A model generated the notes under the pieces. It made no database searches, had not been told where the DNA came from, and worked only from the letters and a program-made list of their open reading frames with translations. Below, piece after piece: positions 8,278 through 16,794 of a stretch of 64,000 bases of DNA (the stretch's first letter is position 1; each line of letters starts with the position of its first letter). This stretch comes from JASHUC01 sp035523875 (GTDB taxonomy: Bacteria > Pseudomonadota > Gammaproteobacteria > Steroidobacterales > Steroidobacteraceae), in assembly GCA_035523875.1 (NCBI GenBank), contig DATKPY010000040.1, forward strand, positions 1 to 64,000, read 5' to 3'. A program made the position numbers and the translations under genes.

Positions 8278-9673
8278 GAGCGGATGGCCCGGGGGGTGCG
8301 AAACGCTGTTCGAGCGCCGTGACGAGCTTGCCATGCAAGCCGCCGAAGCCACCGTTGCTCATGATCAGCACGTTGTCGCCGGGATGCAAGGATCGCGCAA
8401 GCGTGGCGGCGAGCTCATCGATCCCCGCTGCCATGTGGCCGCGCGCACCGAGCGGGCGCGCGACCTCCCCGGCATCCCAGCCAAGATCGGCGGGCGCGTA
8501 GATCCAGACCTCATCGGCCGCGGCCAGCGCGGGCGCGAGCGCCGCGCGGTGCACGCCCATTCGCATCGTGTGCGACCGCGGTTCGAGCACGGCGATGATG
8601 CGCGCGGCACCGACACGGCGCCGCAGTCCATCGAGCGTCGTCACGATCGCGGTGGGGTGGTGCGCAAAATCGTCGTAGACCCGAATTCCGCCGACCTCCC
8701 CGGCGAGCTGCATGCGCCGCGCAATGCCGCGGAATTCCTCGAGCGCCGCGATCGCCTCAGCGGGAGCCACCCCTGCGTGGCGCGCTGCCGCGATCGCAGC
8801 GAGCGCGTTATCGACATTGTGCGCGCCGATGAGGTTCCACCGCACGGAGCCGTGGCGGTGAGCGCCCTCGAGAACCTCGAAGCGCGAGAAATCCTCGCAT
8901 CCCCCGATCGCCGCGGCGCTCCATACCGCGCCGTCGCCGCCGCCGCGGGCGAAGCCCTCGAGCGGCGTCCAGCAGCCGAGCGCGAGCGTCTCGGCGAGAC
9001 GGGCATCGCGCGCGTTCCATACGATCCGCCCGCATCCTGGCACCGTGCGCACGAGATGATGGAACTGCCGCTCGATCGCGGCCACATCCGGGTAGATGTC
9101 GGCGTGGTCGTATTCGAGGTTGTTGAGCACCAGCGTGCGGGGACGGTAGTGCACGAACTTCGCACGCTTGTCGAAGAACGCGGTGTCGTACTCGTCGGCC
9201 TCGATGACGAAGAACGGCGAGCGACCGAGCCGCGCGCTGGCACCGAAGTTCTCCGGTACGCCCCCGATCAGGAAGCCGGGATCGAGACCGGCGCGCTCCA
9301 GGATCCACGCGAGGAGCGAGCTGGTGGTCGTCTTGCCGTGCGTTCCGGCGACTGCGAGCACCCAGCGCCCGGCAAGCACCTCGCGCGCAAGCCATTCGGG
9401 ACCGGAAGCATAGGGTAGCCCGCGGTCGAGCAGCGCCTCGACCACGGGCTGACCACGCGTCATGACGTTGCCGACCACCACCACGTCGGGAGGCGGATCG
9501 AGCTGCCCGGGCTCGAAGCCCTCGACGATCTCGATACCGAGTGCGCGCAGCTGCGTGCTCATCGGGGGATAGACGTTGCGGTCCGAGCCGGTCACGCGGT
9601 GCCCCGCCGACTTGGCGAGCGCCGCGACTCCGCCCATGAACGTGCCGCAGACACCGAGGATGTGGATGTGCAT
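8270..9673 (-). CDS. mpl: UDP-MurNAc:L-Ala-gamma-D-Glu-meso-DAP ligase
   Basis: A 467-aa Mur ligase that reattaches the recycled tripeptide L-Ala-gamma-D-Glu-meso-DAP to UDP-MurNAc in peptidoglycan recycling. It begins with the Mpl-specific Rossmann motif MHIHILGVCGTFMGGVAALA rather than the MurC form. The central ATP loop AGTHGKTTTSSLL, the EADEYDTAFFDKR motif and the VYDDFAHHPTAI C-terminal motif are all present, and length matches E. coli Mpl (about 457 aa). The next gene starts within its last codons, so the two are translationally coupled. Use of meso-DAP implies a Gram-negative cell wall, consistent with the other genes. Confidence 0.95.
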   Translation of the reverse strand: MHIHILGVCGTFMGGVAALAKSAGHRVTGSDRNVYPPMSTQLRALGIEIVEGFEPGQLDPPPDVVVVGNVMTRGQPVVEALLDRGLPYASGPEWLAREVLAGRWVLAVAGTHGKTTTSSLLAWILERAGLDPGFLIGGVPENFGASARLGRSPFFVIEADEYDTAFFDKRAKFVHYRPRTLVLNNLEYDHADIYPDVAAIERQFHHLVRTVPGCGRIVWNARDARLAETLALGCWTPLEGFARGGGDGAVWSAAAIGGCEDFSRFEVLEGAHRHGSVRWNLIGAHNVDNALAAIAAARHAGVAPAEAIAALEEFRGIARRMQLAGEVGGIRVYDDFAHHPTAIVTTLDGLRRRVGAARIIAVLEPRSHTMRMGVHRAALAPALAAADEVWIYAPADLGWDAGEVARPLGARGHMAAGIDELAATLARSLHPGDNVLIMSNGGFGGLHGKLVTALEQRFAPPGPSAHA

Positions 9674-9698
9674 GATGGGCGACCCTGGCGTGCGCTCG

Positions 9699-10217
9699 CT
9701 AACGGGGCAGGGGAACGATCGCGATCACGAGGAGTCCGCCGGCCAGGATCTCGAGCACCACCAACGCAACGCACTGAAGCGTCGACCACTCGAGCGCGGC
9801 TTTGAGAATGTGGCTGTTCACCGCGATCATCCACACGACGACGGCGGTGTACAGCACGACGAGCGGCAGCTGCCACGCTGCATCCGTGCCGAAGCGACGG
9901 ATGAGCCACTCCGATGCGATCGAAGCCGGCGAGAGCACGGTGCGATAGCCGAAGACCGCCGTCATCGTCTGCAGCAGCCGCTCTCCTCGCCGCAGCACGC
10001 CGAGGAGCGCTGCATACCAGCCGAGCGTGAACACCACGCCGATGGCGAGGATCGCGAGCCACGGTTCGCTCGGCGTGGGCAGCAGCAGGTCGACCAACAG
10101 GTTCACCGCGCAATAGCCGAGCACCGTGAGCGCGAGCAGGAGGAACGAGGCGGGAACGTCCTGCGGGCCGCGGCGCAGCAGTGCAATCTCGGCGTAGAGT
10201 CGCGCGAGATCGCTCAT
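9699..10217 (-). CDS. hypothetical four-helix membrane protein
   Basis: A 172-aa protein with four clear hydrophobic segments (about residues 22-44, 52-72, 113-135 and 145-168) joined by short loops and a basic N-terminal patch. No catalytic motif or known family is recognised. It lies 25 bp upstream of mpl on the same strand and is divergent from rnd, so it probably heads the mpl transcript. It resembles the small YIP1/RDD-like membrane proteins in general layout, but no specific assignment is made. Confidence 0.7.
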   Translation of the reverse strand: MSDLARLYAEIALLRRGPQDVPASFLLLALTVLGYCAVNLLVDLLLPTPSEPWLAILAIGVVFTLGWYAALLGVLRRGERLLQTMTAVFGYRTVLSPASIASEWLIRRFGTDAAWQLPLVVLYTAVVVWMIAVNSHILKAALEWSTLQCVALVVLEILAGGLLVIAIVPLPR

Positions 10218-10282
10218 GTCTTTCGAGTCCGAGCTGGCGCTCGCATAATGCGCGCGATTGTACAGGCCCGAGTGAGCAGCCG

Positions 10283-11368
10283 TTGCAGACCATCATCACG
10301 CTTCCAGAGGACTTGGCGGAGCTCGCCGCGCGGATCGCGGGCGCGCGCGCGATCGCCCTCGACACCGAGTTCCTGCGCGAGCGCACGTACCGTGCCGAAC
10401 TGTGCCTGGTGCAGATCGCGAGCGAGCGTGGCCCGGTCTGCGTCGATCCGCTCGCCCTCGCCGACCTCACGCCGCTCGCGCAGCCGCTCACGGCACCGAC
10501 ACCGCGCATCGTGATGCACGCCTCGCGACAGGACATCGAGGTGCTGCTGCCGGCCGTGGGACTCGTGCGGCCGGTCTTCGACACCCAGATTGCCGCCGCG
10601 CTCGCCGGGCTGCCGGCACAGATCGGCTACGCGGAGCTCGTGCGCCGCCTGCTCGGTGTGGAGCTCCCCAAGGCCCATACGCGCACGGACTGGTCCGCAC
10701 GCCCGCTCTCCCCGGAGCAGCTCGCGTACGCGCTCGATGATGTGCGCTATCTGCTGCCGCTCGAGGAGCACCTGACCGCCGAGCTCGAGCGCCTCGGGCG
10801 AAGTGCGTGGCTCGACGAGGAGCTCGCGGTGCTCGCGCACGCGAGCGCCTATGCCGTCGAGCCGCAGAGCGCGTGGCTGCGCGTGAAGGGGCTGCGCGGA
10901 CTCGACGGCCCGCGCGCGCGGCTCGCACGCGAGCTCGCCGCCTGGCGCGAGCGGCGCGCGATCGAGCGTAATCGGCCGCGCGGCTGGATCCTCGACGACG
11001 CGAGCTTGCGCGAGCTCGTCATCGCAGCGCCGCGCTCGGCGGCCGAGCTCGCTCAGATCACCGCGGTCCCGGCGAGCGTCGTCAGGCATTGCGCGGCGGA
11101 AATCCTCGCGAGCATTCGCGCGGCGGATCTACCCGAGGCGCTGCCACCGCTCGGCGGGCGCGGGCGACCCGACGCGGCAAGAAGTGCGCTCATCAAGAAG
11201 CTCGGCACGGTCCAGCGCGCGGTCGCGGAGGAGCTCGCACTGAGTCCGGAGATCCTCGCGACGCGCCGCGATCTCGAGCGGCTCGCCGAAGGAGAGCGCG
11301 ACAGCCTCGCGCCGTTGAGCGGCTGGCGCCGCGCGATCATCGGCGAGCGGCTGCTCGCCGCGCTCTGA
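10283..11368 (+). CDS. rnd: ribonuclease D
   Basis: A 361-aa 3'-5' exoribonuclease for tRNA 3' maturation. The DEDDy exonuclease residues are seen in IALDTEF (Exo I), HASRQDIEVL (Exo II, followed by FDTQIAA) and YALDDVRYLL (Exo III, Tyr-x3-Asp). Two HRDC-like helical repeats follow, one around WLRVKGLRGLDGPRARLARELAAWR and one near the C-terminus. The TTG at 10283 (LQTIITLPEDL) is chosen because homologues begin just before this point; the frame stays open back to 10181 but would overlap the divergent gene. There is only a weak purine-rich site upstream. Confidence 0.9.
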   Translation: MQTIITLPEDLAELAARIAGARAIALDTEFLRERTYRAELCLVQIASERGPVCVDPLALADLTPLAQPLTAPTPRIVMHASRQDIEVLLPAVGLVRPVFDTQIAAALAGLPAQIGYAELVRRLLGVELPKAHTRTDWSARPLSPEQLAYALDDVRYLLPLEEHLTAELERLGRSAWLDEELAVLAHASAYAVEPQSAWLRVKGLRGLDGPRARLARELAAWRERRAIERNRPRGWILDDASLRELVIAAPRSAAELAQITAVPASVVRHCAAEILASIRAADLPEALPPLGGRGRPDAARSALIKKLGTVQRAVAEELALSPEILATRRDLERLAEGERDSLAPLSGWRRAIIGERLLAAL

Positions 11369-11382
11369 CACCGAGCCGCGAC

Positions 11383-12063
11383 TCAGGGCGACTGCGTCGA
11401 CTCGCTTCCGAGGAGCTCGCGGAGCGCAGCCTCGAGGTGCATCGCGACGGTGTCCACCTCACCCTCGGCGAGGATGTGGCGCAGAATCCCGCGCGCGGCG
11501 TAGAAGTCGGCGAGCGGCCGGGTCTTCTCCTCGTAAACGCGCAGCCGCGCCGCGACGGTTGCCTCGGCATCGTCGGGTCTCTGGTAGAGATCATGAGGAC
11601 CCCCGGTGCGCGGACAGGTCGCGCCCGCCGCGGGCGGACAGGTGAGCACGTTGAACACGCGGCCGCATTGACGGCACGTGCGCCGGCCGGCGATCCGGCG
11701 CACGAGCTCCGCGGAGTCGACATCCATGACGATCACGGCATCGAGCGGCCGTCCGAGCTCGCCGAGCAGCTCATCGAGGCCCCGCGCCTGCGCGAGATTG
11801 CGCGGAAAGCCATCGAGGATGAAGCCGCGTGCGGTATCGGGCTCGGCCAAGCGCTCGCGGATCATGCCGAGCACGATCGAATCGGAGACGAGCTGCCCCG
11901 CGTCCATCACCGCCTTGGCGGCTCGGCCGAGATCGGTCCCCCGGGCGACCGCTGCGCGCAGCAGGTCGCCGGTGGAGATCTGCGGTATGCGATGCCGCTC
12001 GGTAAGACGCTGAGACTGGGTGCCCTTGCCGGAGCCCGGCGCACCCAACAGAATGATTCGCAT
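11383..12063 (-). CDS. adk: adenylate kinase
   Basis: A 226-aa nucleotide kinase interconverting ATP + AMP and 2 ADP. The P-loop GAPGSGKGTQ is at the N-terminus, with the AMP-binding ISTGDLLRAA and FILDGFPRNLAQA motifs. The LID domain carries a four-cysteine knuckle (CRQC, then two Cys in LTCPP and ATCP), so it is the zinc-binding long form. It is convergent with rnd (14 bp apart) and divergent from the PPi-dependent phosphofructokinase at 12277. In a PPi-based metabolism adenylate kinase recovers the AMP formed by PPi-releasing reactions. Confidence 0.95.
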   Translation of the reverse strand: MRIILLGAPGSGKGTQSQRLTERHRIPQISTGDLLRAAVARGTDLGRAAKAVMDAGQLVSDSIVLGMIRERLAEPDTARGFILDGFPRNLAQARGLDELLGELGRPLDAVIVMDVDSAELVRRIAGRRTCRQCGRVFNVLTCPPAAGATCPRTGGPHDLYQRPDDAEATVAARLRVYEEKTRPLADFYAARGILRHILAEGEVDTVAMHLEAALRELLGSESTQSP

Positions 12064-12276
12064 TTAATGCAACCGACCCGGCTTGACCCCCTCGAGCGAG
12101 CACGTCACGTTACCGGCCGAGACCAGGCAGGTCAATGAAGGCTCCTGCGCGGGCTCGAGCCGCCGGCGCGGGGTCGCGCCGCCTGCGTCGCACACGTCCA
12201 CGCACCGCGACCGTGGCTCGTGCACGGGCGTTTGGCTATTCTCGCCGCCCAAGCTCTCGATCAGACGCCGCCTGCC

Positions 12277-13578
12277 ATGCCCACGAAAAAACGCACACCG
12301 CGACAGCGCAGCACCCATCCGCCGCGCAACGCCTTCTACGCCCAGTCGGGCGGAGTCTCGGCCGTCATCAACGCCTCGGCTTGCGGGGTGATCGAGACCG
12401 CCTTCAGGCACCCGCGCCACATCGCCAAGATCTACGCCGGTCGCCACGGCATCATCGGGGCGCTCAGCGAGGACCTGATCGACGTGAGCCGCGAGACGCG
12501 CGCGACGATTCGCGGACTGCGCCACACGCCGGCCGGCGCGTTCGGTTCGGCGCGCTTCAAGTTGAAAGGTCTCGAGGAGAACAAAGCGGAGTATGAGCGC
12601 CTGATCGAGGTCTTCCGCGCGCACGACATCGGCTACTTCTTCTACAACGGCGGCAACGACTCGATGGACACCGCGCTCAAGGTGTCCGAGTTGGGTGCGC
12701 GCTCGGGCTTTCCGATCACCTGCATCGGGGTGCCGAAGACCGTCGACAACGACCTGCCCCACACCGACTGCTGCCCAGGGTTCGGCTCGGTTGCAAAGTT
12801 CATCGCCGTCTCCACCCGCGAGGCAGGACTCGACGTGGCCTCGATGGCGCGTACCTCGACCAAGGTGTTCGTGCTCGAGGTGATGGGCCGGCACGCCGGC
12901 TGGATCGCCGCGGCCGGAGGACTCGCAGGCTCCAAGCGCGCCGATCCGCCGCACATCATCCTCTTCCCGGAGATTCCCTTCGATCAGCCGCGCTTCCTCG
13001 AGCGCGTGAAGCAGAGCGTCACCGACCACGGCTATTGCGTGATCGTGGTGTCCGAGGGCGCCGCGTACCCCGATGGACGGTTTCTCGCCGACGCCGGAAC
13101 GACCGATGCGTTCGGCCATACTCAGCTCGGAGGAGTCGGACCGGTCGTCGCAAACATGGTGCGCGAGGCGCATGGATACAAGTATCACTGGGCCGTCGCC
13201 GACTACCTCCAGCGGGCGGCGCGCCACATCGCCTCGCGCGTGGACGTCGAGCAGGCCTATGCGGTCGGTGCTGCCGCCGTGGATCTCGCGGTCAAGGGCA
13301 TCAATGCGGTGATGCCGGTGATCGTGCGCAAGTCCTCGCGCCCGTACCGCTGGACGATCGGCCATGTGCCGCTCGCCGAGGTGGCGAACAAGGAGAGGAA
13401 GCTGCCGCGCGATTTCATCACGCCCGATGGGTTCGGCATCACGGAGGCCTGCCGGCGGTATCTGGAGCCGCTGATCGCCGGCGAGGACTATCCGCCTTAC
13501 AAGAACGGACTCCCGCATTATGTGGCTCTGCGCGGCGTGCGCGTCCGGCGGAAGCTCTCGTCACAGTTCAAGGTCTGA
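12277..13578 (+). CDS. pfp: pyrophosphate-dependent 6-phosphofructokinase
   Basis: A 433-aa phosphofructokinase of the PPi-using group. ATP enzymes carry GGDGS, but here the loop is GGNDS (residues 125-129) with Asp128 at the specificity position, and the catalytic segment is PKTVDND (153-159) with the Lys typical of PPi enzymes. The substrate motif MGRHAGWIA and the C-terminal SEG..YPDG region follow. The reaction (PPi + F6P to F1,6BP + Pi) is reversible and can serve glycolysis, gluconeogenesis or sedoheptulose phosphorylation. The ATG at 12277 gives family length. The membrane pyrophosphatase gene lies 151 bp downstream on the same strand, an arrangement known from methanotrophs. Confidence 0.93.
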   Translation: MPTKKRTPRQRSTHPPRNAFYAQSGGVSAVINASACGVIETAFRHPRHIAKIYAGRHGIIGALSEDLIDVSRETRATIRGLRHTPAGAFGSARFKLKGLEENKAEYERLIEVFRAHDIGYFFYNGGNDSMDTALKVSELGARSGFPITCIGVPKTVDNDLPHTDCCPGFGSVAKFIAVSTREAGLDVASMARTSTKVFVLEVMGRHAGWIAAAGGLAGSKRADPPHIILFPEIPFDQPRFLERVKQSVTDHGYCVIVVSEGAAYPDGRFLADAGTTDAFGHTQLGGVGPVVANMVREAHGYKYHWAVADYLQRAARHIASRVDVEQAYAVGAAAVDLAVKGINAVMPVIVRKSSRPYRWTIGHVPLAEVANKERKLPRDFITPDGFGITEACRRYLEPLIAGEDYPPYKNGLPHYVALRGVRVRRKLSSQFKV

Positions 13579-13586
13579 GAAGGCTC

Positions 13587-13611
13587 GCGCCCCGACGCGA
13601 CCTCGGGGCGC
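13587..13611 (+). terminator. stem-loop after the phosphofructokinase gene
   Basis: A 9-bp perfect stem (GCGCCCCGA at 13587-13595 with TCGGGGCGC at 13603-13611) and a 7-base loop lie 9 bp after the stop. No T-run follows, so it may attenuate rather than fully end transcription before the pyrophosphatase gene. Confidence 0.4.
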
Positions 13612-13636
13612 AGAGGTCGGGGCGAGGGCAGGTCTG

Positions 13637-13645
13637 TGGTATAGT
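13637..13645 (+). promoter_or_regulatory. extended -10 promoter candidate for the H+-pyrophosphatase
   Basis: TGGTATAGT is an extended -10 element (TGn plus TATAGT, 5 of 6 to consensus) about 85 bp before the gene start. No good -35 is visible at the right spacing, which is acceptable for extended -10 promoters. It follows the stem-loop that separates the gene from pfp. Confidence 0.4.
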
Positions 13646-13729
13646 CCGCGGCCATTTTCGGTGGGGGCCCGCGTGCGACCGGGGCCCGCTCGAACAACTA
13701 CAAGTCACTGATCCACGCGAGGAAAGCTG

Positions 13730-15763
13730 ATGGACGCCAGTAGCTGGCTATGGCTCGCCGTTGGGGCGGGAATTTTCGCCGTGTTGTACGGCGTCGTCTC
13801 CATGATGGCGATTCTCCGGCTGCCCGCCGGCAATGCCCGTATGCAGGAGATCGCAGCAGCGATTCAGGCGGGCGCGCAGGCGTACCTGAACCGCCAGTAC
13901 TCGACGATTTTCGTCGTTGGGATCGTGCTGTTCCTCGTGCTCGGCTTTGCGCTCGAGTGGTGGACCGCGGTGGGCTTTGCGATCGGCGCGGTGCTGTCCG
14001 GCGCCGCGGGCTACATCGGCATGAACATCTCGGTGCGCTCGAACGTGCGCACCGCCGAGGCCGCCTCCCGCGGCCTCAATGCTGCGCTGTCGGTGGCATT
14101 CCGCGGCGGCTCGATCACCGGGATGCTGGTCGTCGGCCTGGGACTGATCGGAGTTGCGGGCTACTACATCGTGCTGCTGCCCCGCATCGGGCAGGACCGC
14201 GCGCTGCACGCGCTCGTCGGGCTCGCCTTCGGCGGCTCGCTCATCTCGATATTCGCGCGTCTCGGAGGCGGGATCTTTACCAAGGGCGCGGATGTGGGCG
14301 CCGATCTCGTCGGCAAGGTCGAGGCGGGCATTCCCGAGGATGACCCGCGCAACCCGGCCGTCATTGCCGACAATGTCGGGGACAACGTGGGCGACTGCGC
14401 CGGCATGGCCGCGGATCTGTTCGAGACGTACGCGGTGACGATCGTCGCGACGATGCTGCTCGGCGGGCTGATGATGCGCGATGCCGGCAGCGCGGCGGCG
14501 GTGTATCCGCTCGCCCTCGGCGCCGCCTCGATCATCGCCTCGATCATCGGAACCTTCTTCGTCAAAACGAGCGGCCACGGCAAGATCATGACCGCGCTCT
14601 ACAAGGGCGTGATCGTCGCGGCGGTGCTCGCCGGGATCGCCTTCTACTTCATCACGCGCAGCCTGATGCCCGAGCACTTGGGACCATTATTCGGCTGCTC
14701 GCTGGTCGGGCTCGGCCTCACGGCCGCTCTGATCATCATCACCGAGTACTACACCGCCACCGAGTACAGCCCGGTGCGCAGAGTGGCAGCCGCCTCGCAG
14801 ACCGGCCACGCGACGAACATCATCGCTGGGCTCGGCGTATCGATGAAATCGACCGCGCTGCCCGTGCTCGCCGTGTGCGTCGCCATCTGGGCCGCCTCCC
14901 TCCTCGCGGGGGTGTACGGGATTGCCATCGCCGCGACCGCGATGCTGTCGATGACCGGCATGATCGTGGCGCTCGATGCTTACGGCCCGATCACCGACAA
15001 CGCAGGCGGCATCGCCGAGATGGCCGGGCTGCCGAAGCAGGTGCGCGACATCACCGATCCCCTCGATGCCGTGGGCAACACCACCAAGGCCGTGACCAAA
15101 GGCTATGCGATCGGCTCCGCCGGACTCGCCGCGCTCGTGCTGTTCTCGGACTACACCCACAATCTCGCGGCTGCGGGCAAGCTCACGGCGTTCTCGCTCT
15201 CCGATCCGGCCGTCATCATCGGTCTGTTCATCGGCGGGATGGTCCCGTACCTGTTCGGCGCGATGGCGATGGAAGCGGTCGGCCACGCCGCCGGAGCGGT
15301 CGTCGAGGAGGTACGGCGCCAGTTCAGGGAGATCAAGGGGATCATGGAAGGCACGGCGAAGCCCGATTACTCGCGGGCGGTCGACCTGCTCACTCGCGCC
15401 GCGATCCGGCAGATGATCGTCCCGTCGCTCCTGCCGATCCTCGTTCCGGTGATCCTGGCGCTGGTGTTGAATGCCGTCATGGGGCCGGGTGCCGGTATCC
15501 GCGCGCTCGGCGGCCTCCTCATCGGCACCATCGTGACGGGACTGTTCGTTGCCATCTCGATGTGCACGGGCGGCGGCGCCTGGGACAACGCAAAGAAGTA
15601 CATCGAGGAGGGTCACTTCGGAGGCAAGGGCTCCGATGCGCACAAGGCGGCGGTGACCGGCGATACCGTCGGCGACCCCTACAAGGACACCGCCGGTCCG
15701 GCGATCAACCCGCTCATCAAGATCATCAACATCGTCGCGCTGCTCCTCGTACCGCTGCTGTGA
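13730..15763 (+). CDS. hppA: K+-independent H+-translocating pyrophosphatase
   Basis: A 677-aa membrane-integral pyrophosphatase that couples PPi hydrolysis to proton transport, with about 16 hydrophobic helices. The active-site motif DVGADLVGKVE (residues 188-198) and the DNVGDNVGDCAGMAADL and TDNAGGIAEM stretches are present. The sequence GNTTKA (449-454) has Lys453 where K+-dependent enzymes have Ala, which marks the K+-independent H+ pumps. GAGGAAAGCTG gives a good ribosome site before the ATG. Next to the PPi-dependent phosphofructokinase, it supports a metabolism in which PPi is an energy currency: one enzyme consumes or makes PPi in central carbon flow, the other exchanges it with the proton gradient. 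Confidence 0.95.
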   Translation: MDASSWLWLAVGAGIFAVLYGVVSMMAILRLPAGNARMQEIAAAIQAGAQAYLNRQYSTIFVVGIVLFLVLGFALEWWTAVGFAIGAVLSGAAGYIGMNISVRSNVRTAEAASRGLNAALSVAFRGGSITGMLVVGLGLIGVAGYYIVLLPRIGQDRALHALVGLAFGGSLISIFARLGGGIFTKGADVGADLVGKVEAGIPEDDPRNPAVIADNVGDNVGDCAGMAADLFETYAVTIVATMLLGGLMMRDAGSAAAVYPLALGAASIIASIIGTFFVKTSGHGKIMTALYKGVIVAAVLAGIAFYFITRSLMPEHLGPLFGCSLVGLGLTAALIIITEYYTATEYSPVRRVAAASQTGHATNIIAGLGVSMKSTALPVLAVCVAIWAASLLAGVYGIAIAATAMLSMTGMIVALDAYGPITDNAGGIAEMAGLPKQVRDITDPLDAVGNTTKAVTKGYAIGSAGLAALVLFSDYTHNLAAAGKLTAFSLSDPAVIIGLFIGGMVPYLFGAMAMEAVGHAAGAVVEEVRRQFREIKGIMEGTAKPDYSRAVDLLTRAAIRQMIVPSLLPILVPVILALVLNAVMGPGAGIRALGGLLIGTIVTGLFVAISMCTGGGAWDNAKKYIEEGHFGGKGSDAHKAAVTGDTVGDPYKDTAGPAINPLIKIINIVALLLVPLL

Positions 15764-15830
15764 GCGGCCGATCCTCGAGTCCGGGCGTGAGGCTCGAGCC
15801 GACGCCGAGGGTTTCCCCCGCGCCCGGGCG

Positions 15831-16130
15831 CTAAGACCGGCCGTTCTTCGACTCGGTGAGGACGGCGCTCACGAGCTGATTGAGCCGCGCACAGTACTCG
15901 GCGACCGGGGGTGCCGAGCTGCGCTGCCTCTGGGCGAGCTCGGCGCTCACCTCGCTCAACCGGTGCGCGATGCGGCCGTCGACCTTGAGTGTATGGGTGA
16001 GCATGGCGCTCACGCACGCCGTAATCTCCGCATCGAGCTCACGCGCGTCGGTGCCCGCGATCTCGACTCCGGTGAGCTCTCCCGGACAGCCGGCCTCCAG
16101 ATGCTGACGCCAAAGGCGTGCAAGCTGCAT
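15831..16130 (-). CDS. hypothetical protein, 99 aa
   Basis: A small, helical, charged protein starting at ATG 16130 (MQLARLWRQHLE). The frame opens further to 16196, but this start gives a compact product. The pattern (LTGVEIAGTDARELDAEITACVSAML, IAHRLSEVSAELA) suggests two or three amphipathic helices. No signal peptide, membrane segment or known domain is recognised. It is convergent with hppA and divergent from msrB. Confidence 0.6.
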   Translation of the reverse strand: MQLARLWRQHLEAGCPGELTGVEIAGTDARELDAEITACVSAMLTHTLKVDGRIAHRLSEVSAELAQRQRSSAPPVAEYCARLNQLVSAVLTESKNGRS

Positions 16131-16359
16131 GTGCGCCCGGTTCCCCTCACTTCCACAGCCGCGCTCTAGCGGCGCGTACGGCTCGTATCCTCGCACGGCG
16201 GCGGACGGCTCACAACCAATGCCGCCGTGGACCGAGCGCGTGCCGCGAAGAGCCTCCTATGGCAGACTGCTCGCCCGCGATCGCATTGTCCAGCCGAATG
16301 CCGTATAGCCGCTGTCCGCGAACTCCCGCCGTCGGGTCGAAGCGCGAGGAGCGCACCGT

Positions 16360-16785
16360 ATGAGCTCGAAAGAGACCTACCCCGTCGAGAAGAGCGCCGA
16401 GGAGTGGCGGCGCGAGCTCACGCCCGCGCAATTCCATGTGCTTCGCGAGCACGGCACGGAGCGTGCCGGGACGAGCGCGCTGTTGGGCGAGCATCGCGCC
16501 GGGATGTTCCGCTGCGCAGCCTGCGGCCAGCCGCTGTTCGAGTCCAGCACGAAGTTCGACAGCGGTAGCGGCTGGCCGAGCTTCTTCAAGCCGATCGAGC
16601 GGGCCGTTGGCACCGCGCAAGACCGCAGTCTCTTCATGCAGCGCACCGAAGTGCACTGCGCGCGTTGCGGCAGCCACCTCGGGCATGTATTCCCCGATGG
16701 ACCGGCCCCGACGGGGCTGCGCTACTGCATGAATGGCATCGCGCTCACCTTCCAACCGGGACCCGGTGCCGAGCGCACGGACTGA
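16360..16785 (+). CDS. msrB: peptide-methionine (R)-S-oxide reductase
   Basis: A 141-aa MsrB that reduces methionine-R-sulfoxide in proteins. Zinc ligands are two CxxC pairs (Cys52/55 and Cys100/103). The catalytic Cys123 sits in RYCMNG, where the common form is RYCINS, and the FDSGSGWPSFF substrate loop is intact. GAGGA lies about 9 bases before the ATG. It lacks a signal peptide, so it is cytoplasmic and presumably recycled by thioredoxin. Confidence 0.95.
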   Translation: MSSKETYPVEKSAEEWRRELTPAQFHVLREHGTERAGTSALLGEHRAGMFRCAACGQPLFESSTKFDSGSGWPSFFKPIERAVGTAQDRSLFMQRTEVHCARCGSHLGHVFPDGPAPTGLRYCMNGIALTFQPGPGAERTD

Positions 16786-16794
16786 GCCGCAATC

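Noticed and set aside
12064..13518. Minus-strand frame of 484 codons opposite the phosphofructokinase
   Set aside because: Antisense shadow of pfp; no motif or ribosome site, and pfp is well supported.
15764..15830. Inverted GC segments after hppA as a terminator
   Set aside because: The CTCGAG repeats are short and imperfect and lack a T-run.
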